A stretch of DNA of 64,000 bases, taken from Gordionus sp. m RMFG-2023 (lineage: Eukaryota > Nematomorpha > Gordioida > Chordodea > Parachordodidae). The notes under the pieces were generated by a model, which was not told where the DNA came from, made no database searches, and saw only the letters and a list, made by a program, of their open reading frames with translations. The stretch covers positions 1 through 64,000 of the forward strand of contig NW_027051069.1 in assembly GCF_954871325.1 (NCBI RefSeq), read 5' to 3'. A program made the translations under genes and the position numbers. This document shows, one piece after another, positions 53,128 to 64,000 of this stretch. Every line of letters starts with the position of its first letter. The stretch's first letter is position 1.

Positions 53128-56100
53128 CATCTAAACGGTTTTGGATAGAGAATTAAATTCTAAGTTCAATGATATAATTATATTCAAAATTATGTTTAAG
53201 ATGTTAGCATTTGACCTATAAATGTCTTTAGCGACAAAATATTATTTTTGTGAACCGGAAACGTAAAAAAATACCTCTAAACGGTTTTAGATAGAGAATT
53301 ATGTTCTGAGTTCAATGATATAAATATATTCAAAATTACGTTTAAGATGTTAGCATTTCCCCTATAAATGTCTTTCGTGACAAAATATTTATTTTGTGAA
53401 CCGGAAACGTAAAAAAATACATCTAAGCAGTTTTGGATAGAGAATTAAATTCTGAGTTCAATGATATAAACAAAATTATGTTTAAGATGTTAGACTTTCC
53501 CCTATAAATATCTTTCGCAACAAAAAAATTATTATGTGAACCGGAAACGTAAAAAAATTCATCTAAGCGGTTTTGGATAGAGAATTATATTCTGAGTTCA
53601 AAGATATAAATATATTCAAAATTACGTTTAAGATGTTAGCATTTCCCCTATAAATGTCTTTCGTGACAAAATATTTATTTTGTGAACCGGAAACGTAAAA
53701 AAATACATCTAAGCAGTTTTGGATAGAGAATTAAATTCTGAGTTCAATGATATAAACAAAATTACGTTTAAGATGTTAGACTTTCCCCTATAAATGTCTT
53801 TCGCGACAAAAAAATTATTATGTGAACCGAAAAAGTAAAAAAATACATCTAAGCTGTTTTCGATAGAGAATTAAATTCTGAGTTCAATGATATAATTATA
53901 TTCAAAATTATGTTTAAGATGTTAGCCTTTCTCCGTTAAAAGTCTTTCGCGACAAAAAATTTATTTTGTGAACTGGAAACCTTAAAAATTACATCTAAGC
54001 GGTTTTGGATAGAGAATAATATTCTCAGTTCAATGATATAAATATATTCAAAAATACGTTAAAGATGTTAGCATTTCCCTTATAAATGTCTTTCGCGACA
54101 AAATATTTATTTTGTGAACCGGAAACGTAAAAAAATACATCTAAGCAGTTTTGGATAGAGAATTAAATTCTGAGTTCAATGATATAAACAAAATTATGTT
54201 TAAGATGTTAGACTTTCCCCTATAAATATCTTTCGCGACAAAAAAATTATTATGTGAACCGGAAACGTAAAAAAATACATCTAAGCTGTTTTCGATAGAG
54301 AATTAAATCCTGAGTTCAATGATATAATTATATTCAAAATTATGTTTAAGATATTAGCCTTTCCCCGTTAAAAGTCTTTCGCGAAAAAATATTTATTTTG
54401 TGAACCGGAAACTTTAAAAATTACATCTAAGCGGTTTTGGATAGAGAATTATATTCTAAGTTCAATGATATAAATATATTCAAAATTACGTTTAAGATGT
54501 TATCATTTCCTATATAAATGTCTTTCGTGACAAAACCGGAATAGTAGAAAAATACATCTAAGCAGTTTTGGATAGAGAATTAAATTCTGAGTTCAATGAT
54601 ATAAACAAAATTACGTTTAAGATGTTAGACTTTCCCCTATAAATGTCTTTCGCGACAAAAAAATTATTATGTGAACCGGAAAAGTAAAAAAATACATCTA
54701 AGCTGTTTTCGATAGAGAATTAAATTCTGAGTTCAATGATATAATTATATTCAAAATTATGTTTAAGATGTTAGCCTTTCCCCGTTAAAAGTCTTTCGCG
54801 ACAAAAAATTTATTTTGTGAACCGGAAACCTTAAAAATTAAATCTAAGCGGTTTTGGATAGAGAATAATATTCTCAGTTCAATGATATAAATATATTCAA
54901 AAATACGTTAAAGATGTTAGACTTTCCCCTATAAATGTCTTTCGCGACAAAATATTTATTTTGTGAACCGGAAACGTAAAAAAATACATCTAAGCGGTTT
55001 TAGATAGAGAATTATATTATCAGTTCAATGATATAAATATATTCAAAATTACGTTTAAGATGTTAGTATTTCCCCTATAAATGTCTTTGACAAAATATTT
55101 ATTTTGTGAACCGTAAACGTAAAAAAATACATCTAAACGGTTTGGGATAGAGAATTAAATTCTGAGTTCAATGATATAAATATATTCAAGATTACGTTTA
55201 AGATGTTAGACTTTCCCCTATAATAGTCTTTCGCGACAAAAAAATTATTATTTGAACCGGAAACGTAAAAAAATACATCTAAGCTGTTTTTGATAGAGAA
55301 TTAAATTCTGAGTTCAATGATATAAATATATTAAAAATTACGTTTAAGATGTTAGCCTTTACCTTATAAATGTCTTTCGCTATAAAAAATTATTTTGTGA
55401 ACAGGAAATGTAAAAAATTACATCTAAGCGGTTTTGGATAGCGAATTAAATTCTGAGTTCAATGATTAAATTTTATTAAAAATTACGTTTAAGATGTTAG
55501 CCTTTGCCCTATAAATGTCTTTCGCCACAAAATATTTATTTTGTGAACCGGAAACGTAAAAAAATAGATCTAAACGGTTTTGGATAGAGAATTAAATTCT
55601 GAGTTCAATGATATAATTATATTCAAAATTACGTTTAAGATGTTAGCCTTTCCCCTATAAATGTATTTCGCGACAAATTATTTATTTGGTGAACCGGAAA
55701 CGTAAAAAAATACATCTAAACGGTTTTGGATAGAGAATTATATTATCAGTTCAATGATATAAATATATTCAAAATTACGTTTAAGATGTTAGCCTTTCCC
55801 CTATAAATGAATTTCGCGACAAAATATTTATTTTGTGAACCGGAAAATTAAAAATTACATCTAAGCGGTTTTGGATAGAGAATTAAATTCTGAGTTCAAT
55901 GATATAAATATATTCAAAATTACGTTTAAGATGTTAGACTTTCCCCTATAATAGTCTTTCGCGACAAAAAAATTATTATTTGAACCGGAAACGTAAAAAA
56001 ATACATCTAAGCTGTTTTCGATAGAGAATTAAATTCTGAGTTGAATGATATAATTATATACAAAATTATGTTTACGATGTTAGCATTTCCCCGTTAAAAG

Positions 56101-56295
56101 TCTTTCGCGACAAAAAATTTATTTTGTGAACCGGAAACCTTAAAAATTACATCTAAGCGGTTTTGGATAGAGAATTATATCCTGAGTTCAATGATATAAA
56201 TATATTCAAAATTACGTTTAAGATGTTAGCATTTCCCCTATAAATGTCTTTCGCGACAAAATATTTATTTTGTGAACCGGAAACGTAAAAAAATA
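53128..56295. repeat. 22-monomer higher-order repeat, 3168 bp, first copy
   Basis: Order O P E F J Q R G H I J K R' C D/L S T A/B C/D L M N. Thirteen successive starts recur at exactly +3168 bp (53128/56296 to 54841/58009). Both R' copies carry the aaatctaag marker. Confidence 0.9.
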
Positions 56296-58154
56296 CATCT
56301 AAACGGTTTTGGATAGAGAATTAAATTCTAAGTTCAATGATATAATTATATTCAAAATTATGTTTAAGATGTTAGCATTTGACCTATAAATGTCTTTAGC
56401 GACAAAATATTATTTTTGTGAACCGGAAACGTAAAAAAATACCTCTAAACGGTTTTAGATAGAGAATTATGTTCTGAGTTCAATGATATAAATATATTCA
56501 AAATTACGTTTAAGATGTTAGCATTTCCCCTATAAATGTCTTTCGTGACAAAATATTTATTTTGTGAACCGGAAACGTAAAAAAATACATCTAAGCAGTT
56601 TTGGATAGAGAATTAAATTCTGAGTTCAATGATATAAACAAAATTATGTTTAAGATGTTAGACTTTCCCCTATAAATATCTTTCGCAACAAAAAAATTAT
56701 TATGTGAACCGGAAACGTAAAAAAATTCATCTAAGCGGTTTTGGATAGAGAATTATATTCTGAGTTCAAAGATATAAATATATTCAAAATTACGTTTAAG
56801 ATGTTAGCATTTCCCCTATAAATGTCTTTCGTGACAAAATATTTATTTTGTGAACCGGAAACGTAAAAAAATACATCTAAGCAGTTTTGGATAGAGAATT
56901 AAATTCTGAGTTCAATGATATAAACAAAATTACGTTTAAGATGTTAGACTTTCCCCTATAAATGTCTTTCGCGACAAAAAAATTATTATGTGAACCGAAA
57001 AAGTAAAAAAATACATCTAAGCTGTTTTCGATAGAGAATTAAATTCTGAGTTCAATGATATAATTATATTCAAAATTATGTTTAAGATGTTAGCCTTTCT
57101 CCGTTAAAAGTCTTTCGCGACAAAAAATTTATTTTGTGAACTGGAAACCTTAAAAATTACATCTAAGCGGTTTTGGATAGAGAATAATATTCTCAGTTCA
57201 ATGATATAAATATATTCAAAAATACGTTAAAGATGTTAGCATTTCCCCTATAAATGTCTTTCGCGACAAAATATTTATTTTGTGAACCGGAAACGTAAAA
57301 AAATACATCTAAGCAGTTTTGGATAGAGAATTAAATTCTGAGTTCAATGATATAAACAAAATTATGTTTAAGATGTTAGACTTTCCCCTATAAATATCTT
57401 TCGCGACAAAAAAATTATTATGTGAACCGGAAACGTAAAAAAATACATCTAAGCTGTTTTCGATAGAGAATTAAATCCTGAGTTCAATGATATAATTATA
57501 TTCAAAATTATGTTTAAGATATTAGCCTTTCCCCGTTAAAAGTCTTTCGCGAAAAAATATTTATTTTGTGAACCGGAAACTTTAAAAATTACATCTAAGC
57601 GGTTTTGGATAGAGAATTATATTCTCAGTTCAATGATATAAATATATTCAAAATTACGTTTAAGATGTTATCATTTCCTATATAAATGTCTTTCGTGACA
57701 AAACCGGAATAGTAGAAAAATACATCTAAGCAGTTCTGGATAGAGAATTAAATTCTGAGTTCAATGATATAAACAAAATTACGTTTAAGATGTTAGACTT
57801 TCCCCTATAAATGTCTTTCGCGACAAAAAAATTATTATGTGAACCGGAAAAGTAAAAAAATACATCTAAGCTGTTTTCGATAGAGAATTAAATTCTGAGT
57901 TCAATGATATAATTATATTCAAAATTATGTTTAAGATGTTAGCCTTTCCCCGTTAAAAGTCTTTCGCGACAAAAAATTTATTTTGTGAACCGGAAACCTT
58001 AAAAATTAAATCTAAGCGGTTTTGGATAGAGAATAATATTCTCAGTTCAATGATATAAATATATTCAAAAATACGTTAAAGATGTTAGACTTTCCCCTAT
58101 AAATGTCTTTCGCGACAAAAAAATTATTTTATGAACCGGAAACGTAAAAATATT
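56296..58154. repeat. 22-monomer higher-order repeat, second copy (partial)
   Basis: Order O P E F J Q R G H I J K R'. After R' the order moves to U at 58155, where the first copy has C. J at 57723 has a private cagttctgg change. Confidence 0.85.
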
Positions 58155-60729
58155 CTTCTAAGCAGTTTTGGATAGAGAATTAAATTCTGAGTTCAATGAT
58201 ATAAACAAAATTACGTTTTAGATGTTAGACCTTCCCCTATAAATGTATTTCGCGACAAAATATTATTTTGTGAACCTGAAACGTAAAAAAATACATCTAA
58301 ACGGTTTTCGATAGAAAATTAAATTCTGAGTTCAATGATATAAATATATTCAAAATTACGTTTAAGATGTTAGCCTTTACCTTATAAATGTCTTTCGCGA
58401 CAAATAATTTATTTTGTGAACTGGAAACGTAAAAAAATACATCTAAGCGGTTTTGGATAGAGAATTAAATTCTGAGTTCAATGATATAAACAAAATTACG
58501 TTTTAGATGTTAGACCTTCCCCTATAAATGAATTTCGCGACAAAATATTTATTTTGTGAACCGGAAAATTAAAAATTACATCTAAGCGGTTTTGGATAGA
58601 GAATTAAATTCTGAGTTCAATGATATAAATATATTCAAAATTACGTTTAAGATGTTAGACTTTCCCCTATAATAGTCTTTCGCGACAAAAAAATTATTAT
58701 TTGAACCGGAAACGTAAAAAAATACATCTAAGCTGTTTTCGATAGAGAATTAAATTCTGAGTTGAATGATATAATTATATACAAAATTATGTTTACGATG
58801 TTAGCATTTCCCCGTTAAAAGTCTTTCGCGACAAAAAATTTATTTTGTGAACCGGAAACCTTAAAAATTACATCTAAGCGGTTTTGGATAGAGAATTATA
58901 TCCTGAGTTCAATGATATAAATATATTCAAAATTACGTTTAAGATGTTAGCATTTCCCCTATAAATGTCTTTCGCGACAAAATATTTATTTTGTGAACCG
59001 GAAACGTAAAAAAATACATCTAAACGGTTTTGGATAGAGAATTAAATTCTAAGTTCAATGATATAATTATATTCAAAATTATGTTTAAGATGTTAGCATT
59101 TGACCTATAAATGTCTTTAGCGACAAAAAAATTATTATGTGAACCGGAAACGTAAAAAAATTCATCTAAGCGGTTTTGGATAGAGAATTATATTCTGAGT
59201 TCAAAGATATAAATATATTCAAAATTACGTTTAAGATGTTAGCATTTCCCCTATAAATGTCTTTCGTGACAAAATATTTATTTTGTGAACCGGAAACGTA
59301 AAAAAATACATCTAAGCAGTTTTGGATAGAGAATTAAATTCTGAGTTCAATGATATAAACAAAATTACGTTTAAGATGTTAGACTTTCCCCTATAATTGT
59401 CTTTCGCGACAAAAAAATTATTATGTGAACCGAAAAAGTAAAAAAATACATCTAAGCTGTTTTCGATAGAGAATTAAATTCTGAGTTCAATGATATAATT
59501 ATATTCAAAATTATGTTTAAGATGTTAGCCTTTCTCCGTTAAAAGTCTTTCGCGACAAAAAATTTATTTTGTGAACTGGAAACCTTAAAAATTACATCTA
59601 AGCGGTTTTGGATAGAGAATAATATTCTCAGTTCAATGATATAAATATATTCAAAAATACGTTAAAGATGTTAGCATTTCCCCTATAAATGTCTTTCGCG
59701 ACAAAATATTTATTTTGTGAACCGGAAACGTAAAAAAATACATCTAAGCAGTTTTGGATAGAGAATTAAATTCTGAGTTCAATGATATAAACAAAATTAT
59801 GTTTAAGATGTTAGACTTTCCCCTATAAATGTCTTTCGCGACAAAATATTTATTTTGTGAACCGGAAACGTAAAAAAATACATCTAAGCAGTTTTGGATA
59901 GAGAATTAAATTCTGAGTTCAATGATATAAACAAAATTATGTTTAAGATGTTAGACTTTCCCCTATAAATATCTTTCGCGACAAAAAAATTATTATGTGA
60001 ACCGGAAACGTAAAAAAATACATCTAAGCTGTTTTCGATAGAGAATTAAATCCTGAGTTCAATGATATAATTATATTCAAAATTATGTTTAAGATATTAG
60101 CCTTTCCCCGTTAAAAGTCTTTCGCGAAAAAATATTTATTTTGTGAACCGGAAACTTTAAAAATTACATCTAAGCGGTTTTGGATAGAGAATTATATTCT
60201 CAGTTCAATGATATAAATATATTCAAAATTACGTTTAAGATGTTATCATTTCCTATATAAATGTCTTTCGTGACAAAACCGGAATAGTAGAAAAATACAT
60301 CTAAGCAGTTTTGGATAGAGAATTAAATTCTGAGTTCAATGATATAAACAAAATTACGTTTAAGATGTTAGACTTTCCCCTATAAATGTCTTTCGCGACA
60401 AAAAAATTATTATGTGAACCGGAAAAGTAAAAAAATACATCTAAGCTGTTTTCGATAGAGAATTAAATTCTGAGTTCAATGATATAATTATATTCAAAAT
60501 TATGTTTAAGATGTTAGCCTTTCCCCGTTAAAAGTCTTTCGCGACAAAAAATTTATTTTGTGAACCGGAAACCTTAAAAATTACATCTAAGCGGTTTTGG
60601 ATAGAGAATAATATTCTCAGTTCAATGATATAAATATATTCAAAAATACGTTAAAGATGTTAGACTTTCCCCTATAAATGTCTTTCGCGACAAAAAAATT
60701 ATTTTATGAACCGGAAACGTAAAAATATT
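58155..60729. repeat. U-to-R' module, 2575 bp
   Basis: Order U V W/U/D L M N O/E F J Q R G/R G H I J K R'. Three monomers are hybrids: 58440 (W head, U middle, D tail), 59017 (O head, E tail) and 59741 (G head, R tail). The G/R hybrid adds one extra 140-bp monomer compared with the collinear stretch at 14633-16059, and its start at 59741 is where the offset changes from 44530 to 44670 bp. Confidence 0.8.
58440..58578. repeat. Three-part hybrid monomer W/U/D
   Basis: Head gcgg with aaacaaaattacg is W; the middle ttttagatgttagacc is U; the tail aatgaatttcg with ggaaaatta is D. Three parents within 139 bp mean at least two exchange points in one monomer. Confidence 0.7.
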
Positions 60730-61882
60730 CTTCTAAGCAGTTTTGGATAGAGAATTAAATTCTGAGTTCAATGATATAAACAAAATTACGTTTTAGATGT
60801 TAGACCTTCCCCTATAAATGTATTTCGCGACAAAATATTATTTTGTGAACCTGAAACGTAAAAAAATACATCTAAACGGTTTTCGATAGAAAATTAAATT
60901 CTGAGTTCAATGATATAAATATATTCAAAATTACGTTTAAGATGTTAGCCTTTACCTTATAAATGTCTTTCGCGACAAATAATTTATTTTGTGAACTGGA
61001 AACGTAAAAAAATACATCTAAGCGGTATTGGATAGAGAATTAAATTCTGAGTTCAATGATATAACCAAAATTACGTTTAAGATGTTAGACTTTCCCCTAT
61101 AAATGTCTTTCGCGACAAAAAAATTATCATGTGAACCGGAAACGTAAAAAAATACATCTAAGCTGTTTTTGATAGAGAATTAAATTCTGAGTTCAATGAT
61201 ATAAATATATTAAAAATTACGTTTAAGATGTTAGCCTTTACCTTATAAATGTCTTTCGCTACAAATTATTTATTTTGTGAACCGGAAACGTAAAAAAATA
61301 CATCTAAGCGGTTTTGGATAGAGAATTAAATTCTGAGTTCAATGATTAAATTATATTCAAAATTACGTTTAAGATGTTAGCCTTTCCCCAATAAATGTCT
61401 TTCCCGACAAAAAATTATTTTGTGAACCGGAAATGTAAAAAATTACATCTAAGCGGTTTTGGATAGAGAATTAAATTCTGAGTTCAATGATTAAATTATA
61501 TTAAAAATTACGTTTAAGATGTTAGCCTTTGCCCTATAAATGTCTTTCGCGACAAAATATTTATTTTGTGAACCGGAAACGTAAAAAAATAGATCTAAAC
61601 GGTTTTGGATAGAGAATTAAATTCTGAGTTCAATGATATAATTATATTCAAAATTATGTTTAAGATGTTAGCATTTCATCTATAAATGTATTTCGCGACA
61701 AATTATTTATTTGGTGAACCGGAAACGTAAAAAAATACATCTAAACGGTTTTGGATAGAGAATTATATTATCAGTTCAATGATATAAATATATTCAAAAT
61801 TACGTTTAAGATGTTAGCCTTTCCCCTATAAATGAATTTCGCGACAAAATATTTATTTTGTGAACCGGAAAATTAAAAATTA
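60730..61882. repeat. U-V-W-X-Y-Z-A/B-C/D run
   Basis: Starts match 16060-16922 at +44670 bp, including the rare aaccaaaa variant of W. A and B are fused (catttcatct head with atttggtgaacc tail), and C and D are fused. W at 61015 has a private gcggtattgg change. Confidence 0.83.
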
Positions 61883-63615
61883 CATCTAAGCGGTTTTGGA
61901 TAGAGAATTAAATTCTGAGTTCAATGATATAAATATATTCAAAATTACGTTTAAGATGTTAGACTTTCCCCTATAATAGTCTTTCGCGACAAAAAAATTA
62001 TTATTTGAACCGGAAACGTAAAAAAATACATCTAAGCTGTTTTCGATAGAGAATTAAATTCTGAGTTGAATGATATAATTATATACAAAATTATGTTTAC
62101 GATGTTAGCATTTCCCCGTTAAAAGTCTTTCGCGACAAAAAATTTATTTTGTGAACCGGAAACCTTAAAAATTACATCTAAGCGGTTTTGGATAGAGAAT
62201 TATATCCTGAGTTCAATGATATAAATATATTCAAAATTACGTTTAAGATGTTAGCATTTCCCCTATAAATGTCTTTCGCGACAAAATATTTATTTTGTGA
62301 ACCGGAAACGTAAAAAAATACATCTAAACGGTTTTGGATAGAGAATTAAATTCTAAGTTCAATGATATAATTATATTCAAAATTATGTTTAAGATGTTAG
62401 CATTTGACCTATAAATGTCTTTAGCGACAAAATATTATTTTTGTGAACCGGAAACGTAAAAAAATACCTCTAAACGGTTTTAGATAGAGAATTATGTTCT
62501 GAGTTCAATGATATAAATATATTCAAAATTACGTTTAAGATGTTAGCATTTCCCCTATAAATGTCTTTCGTGACAAAATATTTATTTTGTGAACCGGAAA
62601 CGTAAAAAAATACATCTAAGCAGTTTTGGATAGAGAATTAAATTCTGAGTTCAATGATATAAACAAAATTATGTTTAAGATGTTAGACTTTCCCCTATAA
62701 ATATCTTTCGCAACAAAAAAATTATTATGTGAACCGGAAACGTAAAAAAATTCATCTAAGCGGTTTTGGATAGAGAATTATATTCTGAGTTCAAAGATAT
62801 AAATATATTCAAAATTACGTTTAAGATGTTAGCATTTCCCCTATAAATGTCTTTCGTGACAAAATATTTATTTTGTGAACCGGAAACGTAAAAAAATACA
62901 TCTAAGCAGTTTTGGATAGAGAATTAAATTCTGAGTTCAATGATATAAACAAAATTACGTTTAAGATGTTAGACTTTCCCCTATAAATGTCTTTCGCGAC
63001 AAAAAAATTATTATGTGAACCGAAAAAGTAAAAAAATACATCTAAGCTGTTTTCGATAGAGAATTAAATTCTGAGTTCAATGATATAATTATATTCAAAA
63101 TTATGTTTAAGATGTTAGCCTTTCTCCGTTAAAAGTCTTTCGCGACAAAAAATTTATTTTGTGAACTGGAAACCTTAAAAATTACATCTAAGCGGTTTTG
63201 GATAGAGAATAATATTCTCAGTTCAATGATATAAATATATTCAAAAATACGTTAAAGATGTTAGCATTTCCCCTATAAATGTCTTTCGCGACAAAATATT
63301 TATTTTGTGAACCGGAAACGTAAAAAAATACATCTAAGCAGTTTTGGATAGAGAATTAAATTCTGAGTTCAATGATATAAACAAAATTATGTTTAAGATG
63401 TTAGACTTTCCCCTATAAATATCTTTCGCGACAAAAAAATTATTATGTGAACCGGAAACGTAAAAAAATACATCTAAGCTGTTTTCGATAGAGAATTAAA
63501 TCCTGAGTTCAATGATATAATTATATTCAAAATTATGTTTAAGATATTAGCCTTTCCCCGTTAAAAGTCTTTCGCGAAAAAATATTTATTTTGTGAACCG
63601 GAAAATTAAAAATTA
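61883..63615. repeat. 12-monomer module, 1733 bp, first copy
   Basis: Order L M N O P E F J Q R G H/D. L, M and N recur at +1733 bp (61883/63616, 62029/63762, 62175/63908). The last monomer at 63471 is an H with a D tail (ggaaaatta), which places L next and restarts the module. Confidence 0.85.
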
Positions 63616-64000
63616 CATCTAAGCGGTTTTGGATAGAGAATTAAATTCTGAGTTCAATGATATAAATATATTCAAAATTACGTTTAAGATGTTAGACTTT
63701 CCCCTATAATAGTCTTTCGCGACAAAAAAATTATTATTTGAACCGGAAACGTAAAAAAATACATCTAAGCTGTTTTCGATAGAGAATTAAATTCTGAGTT
63801 GAATGATATAATTATATACAAAATTATGTTTACGATGTTAGCATTTCCCCGTTAAAAGTCTTTCGCGACAAAAAATTTATTTTGTGAACCGGAAACCTTA
63901 AAAATTACATCTAAGCGGTTTTGGATAGAGAATTATATCCTGAGTTCAATGATATAAATATATTCAAAATTACGTTTAAGATGTTAGCATTTACCCTATA
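63616..64000. repeat. 1733-bp module, second copy, cut by the window end
   Basis: Order L M and most of N; the window ends inside N. The last bases read gcatttaccctata, a private change from tttcccctata. Confidence 0.8.

Larger units (their letters stand above)
1..64000. repeat. AT-rich ~144-bp satellite array filling the window
   Basis: About 446 head-to-tail monomers, mean spacing about 143.5 bp, all in the same orientation, run from the first to the last base. Each monomer contains the landmarks atctaa, ggatagagaatt, gttcaatgat, tttaagatgttag, a cccc/ccgt block, ctttcg and gaaccgg in that order. Length classes are 146 bp (most types), 140 bp (types with aaacaaaatta, lacking a 6-bp tatatt), 143-144 bp (B, C) and 131 bp (type I). 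A representative monomer has about 41 G+C in 146 bases. Stop codons occur roughly ten times per monomer on each strand. The common lengths 146, 140 and 131 are all 2 modulo 3, so the stops rotate through every frame and no long reading frame can persist. The array continues past both window ends. A centromeric or pericentromeric role is inferred from monomer size and organisation, not shown. Confidence 0.98.

Noticed and set aside
1-64000. Protein-coding genes
   Set aside because: Roughly ten stop codons per monomer on each strand. The common lengths (146, 140, 131) are 2 modulo 3, so stops rotate through all frames; any open stretch is short and recurs only because the repeat does.
1-64000. 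CRISPR array
   Set aside because: The repeats are contiguous 131-147-bp monomers with variation spread along their length. There are no short identical repeats separated by unrelated spacers, and no cas genes.
1-64000. LTR element, LINE or DNA transposon arrays as the source of the repeat
   Set aside because: No terminal repeats, target-site duplications, primer sites or coding remnants; the unit is a simple tandem monomer.
1-64000. Identification with a named beetle, plant or vertebrate satellite
   Set aside because: Monomer length alone resembles several known 140-147-bp satellites, but I cannot match the sequence to any of them from memory, so no species is claimed.
1-64000. Ribosomal spacer repeats or telomeric repeats
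   Set aside because: No rRNA sequence is adjacent, and no short telomere-type motif runs were seen.

Overview
The whole 64-kb window is one uninterrupted satellite-DNA array. I see no gene, RNA gene, transposon, CRISPR array or unique-sequence island in it. The basic unit is an AT-rich monomer (about 72% A+T in the representative copy I counted) of usually 146 bp, with recurring 131-, 140- and 143-145-bp length classes. I counted about 446 head-to-tail copies, all in one orientation. All coordinates were counted by hand, so allow a few bases of error. Nothing names the species. A near-nucleosome-length AT-rich tandem repeat with deep higher-order structure points to eukaryotic centromeric or pericentromeric heterochromatin. 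The many retained CpGs lean slightly towards an animal or other lineage without heavy germline methylation, but this is weak evidence.

Monomers fall into about 26 recognisable types, labelled here A-Z, R', S and T; the key is in the entries for 16060-17499, 17500-19504 and 34751-36059. They occur in a preferred order: U V W X Y Z A B C D L M N O P E F (E F) J Q R G H I J K R'. The array is built from pieces of this order, duplicated in tandem and joined by in-register exchanges that leave hybrid monomers.

Layout: 1-578 holds A B C D. From 579 to 6855 there are tandem modules of 2005, 1856 and 1427 bp. From 6153 to 11618 there is a 2.73-kb tandem pair. From 10603 to 13498 there is a 1448-bp pair and from 12921 to 16344 a 1712-bp pair. 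From 16060 to 17499 lies the fullest U-to-D run. From 17500 to about 21221 there is a 2005-bp pair, followed by a scrambled patch. From 21946 to 26123 there is a 2598-bp pair, the second copy truncated. From 26124 to about 30900 there is a 3164-bp pair. From 27029 to 50592 two adjacent copies of an 11.78-kb unit look almost identical. From 50593 to 64000 there are 3168- and 1733-bp modules whose order matches the start of the window.

The structure is therefore nested. Monomers form traces of an older trimer, trimers sit in 10- to 22-monomer higher-order repeats, these sit in an 11.8-kb duplication, and the 2.3-17 kb and 47.8-61.7 kb parts of the window are largely collinear. This is what repeated unequal crossing-over and gene conversion would produce. 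I found no coded biological system here. What is interesting is the recombination record, the conserved short dyads in each monomer, and the concentration of type-defining changes at CpG sites.
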